Assembly: GCA_009761415.1 (NCBI GenBank)
Contig: QUOL01000022.1
Location: 306,517-370,516 of the forward strand
From: Sarcomyxa edulis
Taxonomy: Eukaryota; Basidiomycota; Agaricomycetes; Agaricales; Mycenaceae
Reading direction: 5' to 3'
Length of the DNA: 64,000 bases
Made by a program: the position numbers and the translations under genes. The notes beneath the pieces were generated by a model. It worked only from the letters and a program-made list of their open reading frames with translations. It did not search any database and was not told the origin of the DNA. Below are positions 63,065 through 64,000 of this stretch, piece by piece; the stretch's first letter is position 1, and every line of letters begins with the position of its first letter.

Positions 63065-63886
63065 TATGTTTCTTATCCGGGAATAGGGCGCCCTATTCCA
63101 CTAACCCCGAGGTCATTTCAAGGCAAAACGGACGAAAAAGGTGACGGAATAGGGTGTTCAGTCACGAAATGTCACGGAATAGGGTGTTTTGTGACGGAAT
63201 AGGGCGTTCGGTCACGGAATAGGGCGTCCTGTGACGGAATAGGGCGTTCTCTGACACAACAGTAGGAGCCAGAGCATTTTTCAAATAAGACACTGGCTTG
63301 TTATTTGGAACATCCAAGAATGCAAAAGCGACTACCAAGACGTGTCTGAGAGAGACAAGTAAAAATCAGGGATCAAAGAGGGAACCAGAGCATTTTTCAA
63401 ATAAGACACTGGCTTGTTATTTGGAAACATCAAAAAACGCAAAAGCGAGTGACAAGACGTGTCTGAGTGAGAAGTAAAAATCAGGTATCAAAGAGGGAAC
63501 CATCGAAGTGGAGAAGACGTCAACCATCCACCAAGCGCGAGACAAAGACCAAAGTGAACGGTCAACGCATCAGTTGCGACAAAAACAGAGACTGACTCTG
63601 AGAGGCAAGACAAGAAGGCAGACCAACCTTCAGCCGTGCAACCCCAAGATCGAGATGAAGTGTATGCATCAGAGACGCAAAAATATGAGATCAAAGAGCG
63701 AACCATCGAAGTGGACAGACCGATACAAGACGATCAAGACAAAGAACGGTCAAAACGCAAGTGAAACAGGGATGAAGCCGTTAGACCCGTAATCGGAATC
63801 AGCCGCTACCCCCCCAGCTGGGACGTTAGGGTTGGGGTAGTTAGGCGGTTAGGGTTAGTGTTAGGCGTTAGGGTTAGTGTTAGGTG
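63065..63886 (+). repeat. Array unit 27 (terminal unit, passes into the telomere)
   Basis: Has the doubled hairpin segment. Its degenerate tract (about 63,827-63,886) passes at GTGTTAGGG directly into perfect TTAGGG repeats, where internal copies have GTTGAGGATC. Confidence 0.95.
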
Positions 63887-64000
63887 TTAGGGTTAGGGTT
63901 AGGGTTAGGGTTAGGGTTAGGGTTAGGGTTAGGGTTAGGGTTAGGGTTAGGGTTAGGGTTAGGGTTAGGGTTAGGGTTAGGGTTAGGGTTAGGGTTAGGG
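63887..64000 (+). repeat. Telomere, 19 perfect TTAGGG repeats
   Basis: 114 bp of uninterrupted TTAGGG, reading 5' to 3' towards the window end as expected for the G-rich strand of a right chromosome end. The sequence stops in phase at base 64000, so the true tract may be longer. Confidence 0.99.

Larger units (their letters stand above)
44581..63886. repeat. Subtelomeric head-to-tail array of 27 terminally truncated units
   Basis: All units share the left end TATGTTTCTTATCC and are oriented alike; they end on the telomere side at variable points. Order within a full 1,441-bp unit (best example 49107-50547): left end with 20-bp palindrome; five 20-bp GGAATAGGGCG repeats; a TTCCAAATA hairpin; a 400-bp spacer; a degenerate TTAGGG tract of about 75 bp; an A/T run and CAGT-rich stretch; about 95-bp tandem repeats with further hairpins; TAACCCCG repeats; end CGACCGGATCA. 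Full-length units differ by multiples of 20 bp (1401, 1421, 1441) through loss of 20-bp repeats. Two subfamilies differ in the telomere-like tract (GCGTTAGGG versus GCGTTCGGG). No convincing protein is encoded. Confidence 0.97.

Noticed and set aside
44581..63886. CRISPR-like array
   Set aside because: The repeats are long, the spacers are truncated parts of the same unit, and the sequence is eukaryotic and telomeric.
44581..63886. Helitron (rolling-circle transposon) array based on the hairpin near one end
   Set aside because: The fixed end, read on either strand, lacks the TC start or CTRR terminus, and the junction base is usually C rather than the A/T target. No Rep/helicase ORF is present.

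Overview
The window is the right-hand end of a fungal chromosome, most likely an agaricomycete (mushroom-forming) basidiomycete. Evidence: dense short spliceosomal introns (about 46-60 nt), three fungus-specific FunK1-type kinases with the HRDISIGN catalytic loop, a GMC oxidase gene with microexons, an OrsD-like zinc-finger gene next to the subtelomere, and 19 perfect TTAGGG repeats finishing exactly at base 64000.

Layout. 1-7.7 kb is housekeeping: the 5' part of VPS8 (cut by the left edge), CDP-diacylglycerol synthase and DNA topoisomerase I, all on the minus strand, then a small complex I subunit divergent from TOP1. 7.7-11.6 kb has no gene I can support. 11.6-15.7 kb holds a HAD-terpene cyclase fusion (DLDTT motif) convergent with threonine deaminase. 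18.4-34.4 kb is an accessory block: FunK1 kinase 1 (+, apparently catalytically dead), a hemerythrin-domain protein, FunK1 kinase 2 (-), a secreted GMC oxidoreductase, FunK1 kinase 3 (-) and an MFS anion transporter. The three kinases share one exon plan with a middle exon of exactly 332 nt, so they are paralogues by duplication. 36.8-37.6 kb is a mitochondrial-type one-TM protein. 37.6-43.4 kb is gene-poor, with degenerate duplications and six spaced hairpin repeats of about 29 bp. At 43.4-44.58 kb a gene with three C2H2-type fingers (resembling the OrsD module found in front of some subtelomeric RecQ-like helicases) stops in mid-ORF where the repeat array starts.

44,581-63,886 is the most unusual part: 27 head-to-tail copies of a subtelomeric element of about 1.44 kb. 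Every copy has the same centromere-side end (TATGTTTCTTATCC followed by a perfect 20-bp palindrome) and a telomere-side end cut at a variable point (29 bp to full length). The missing distal pieces never reappear, so these are not nested insertions. The pattern is what repeated end erosion followed by attachment of a fresh copy to the chromosome terminus would leave, as known for telomere-attached retroelements (HeT-A/TART, MoTeR, telomeric Penelope-like elements), but I see no reverse transcriptase, poly(A)/poly(T) or telomere tract at the junctions. Each long copy carries an internal degenerate TTAGGG tract, and the real telomere starts exactly inside this tract of the last copy, which suggests that the tract acts as a telomere seed. 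A block of about 5.9 kb (20 units with their private variants) is present twice, 9,847 bp apart, differing by one 229-bp unit. Assembly error is the main alternative explanation for the duplication.
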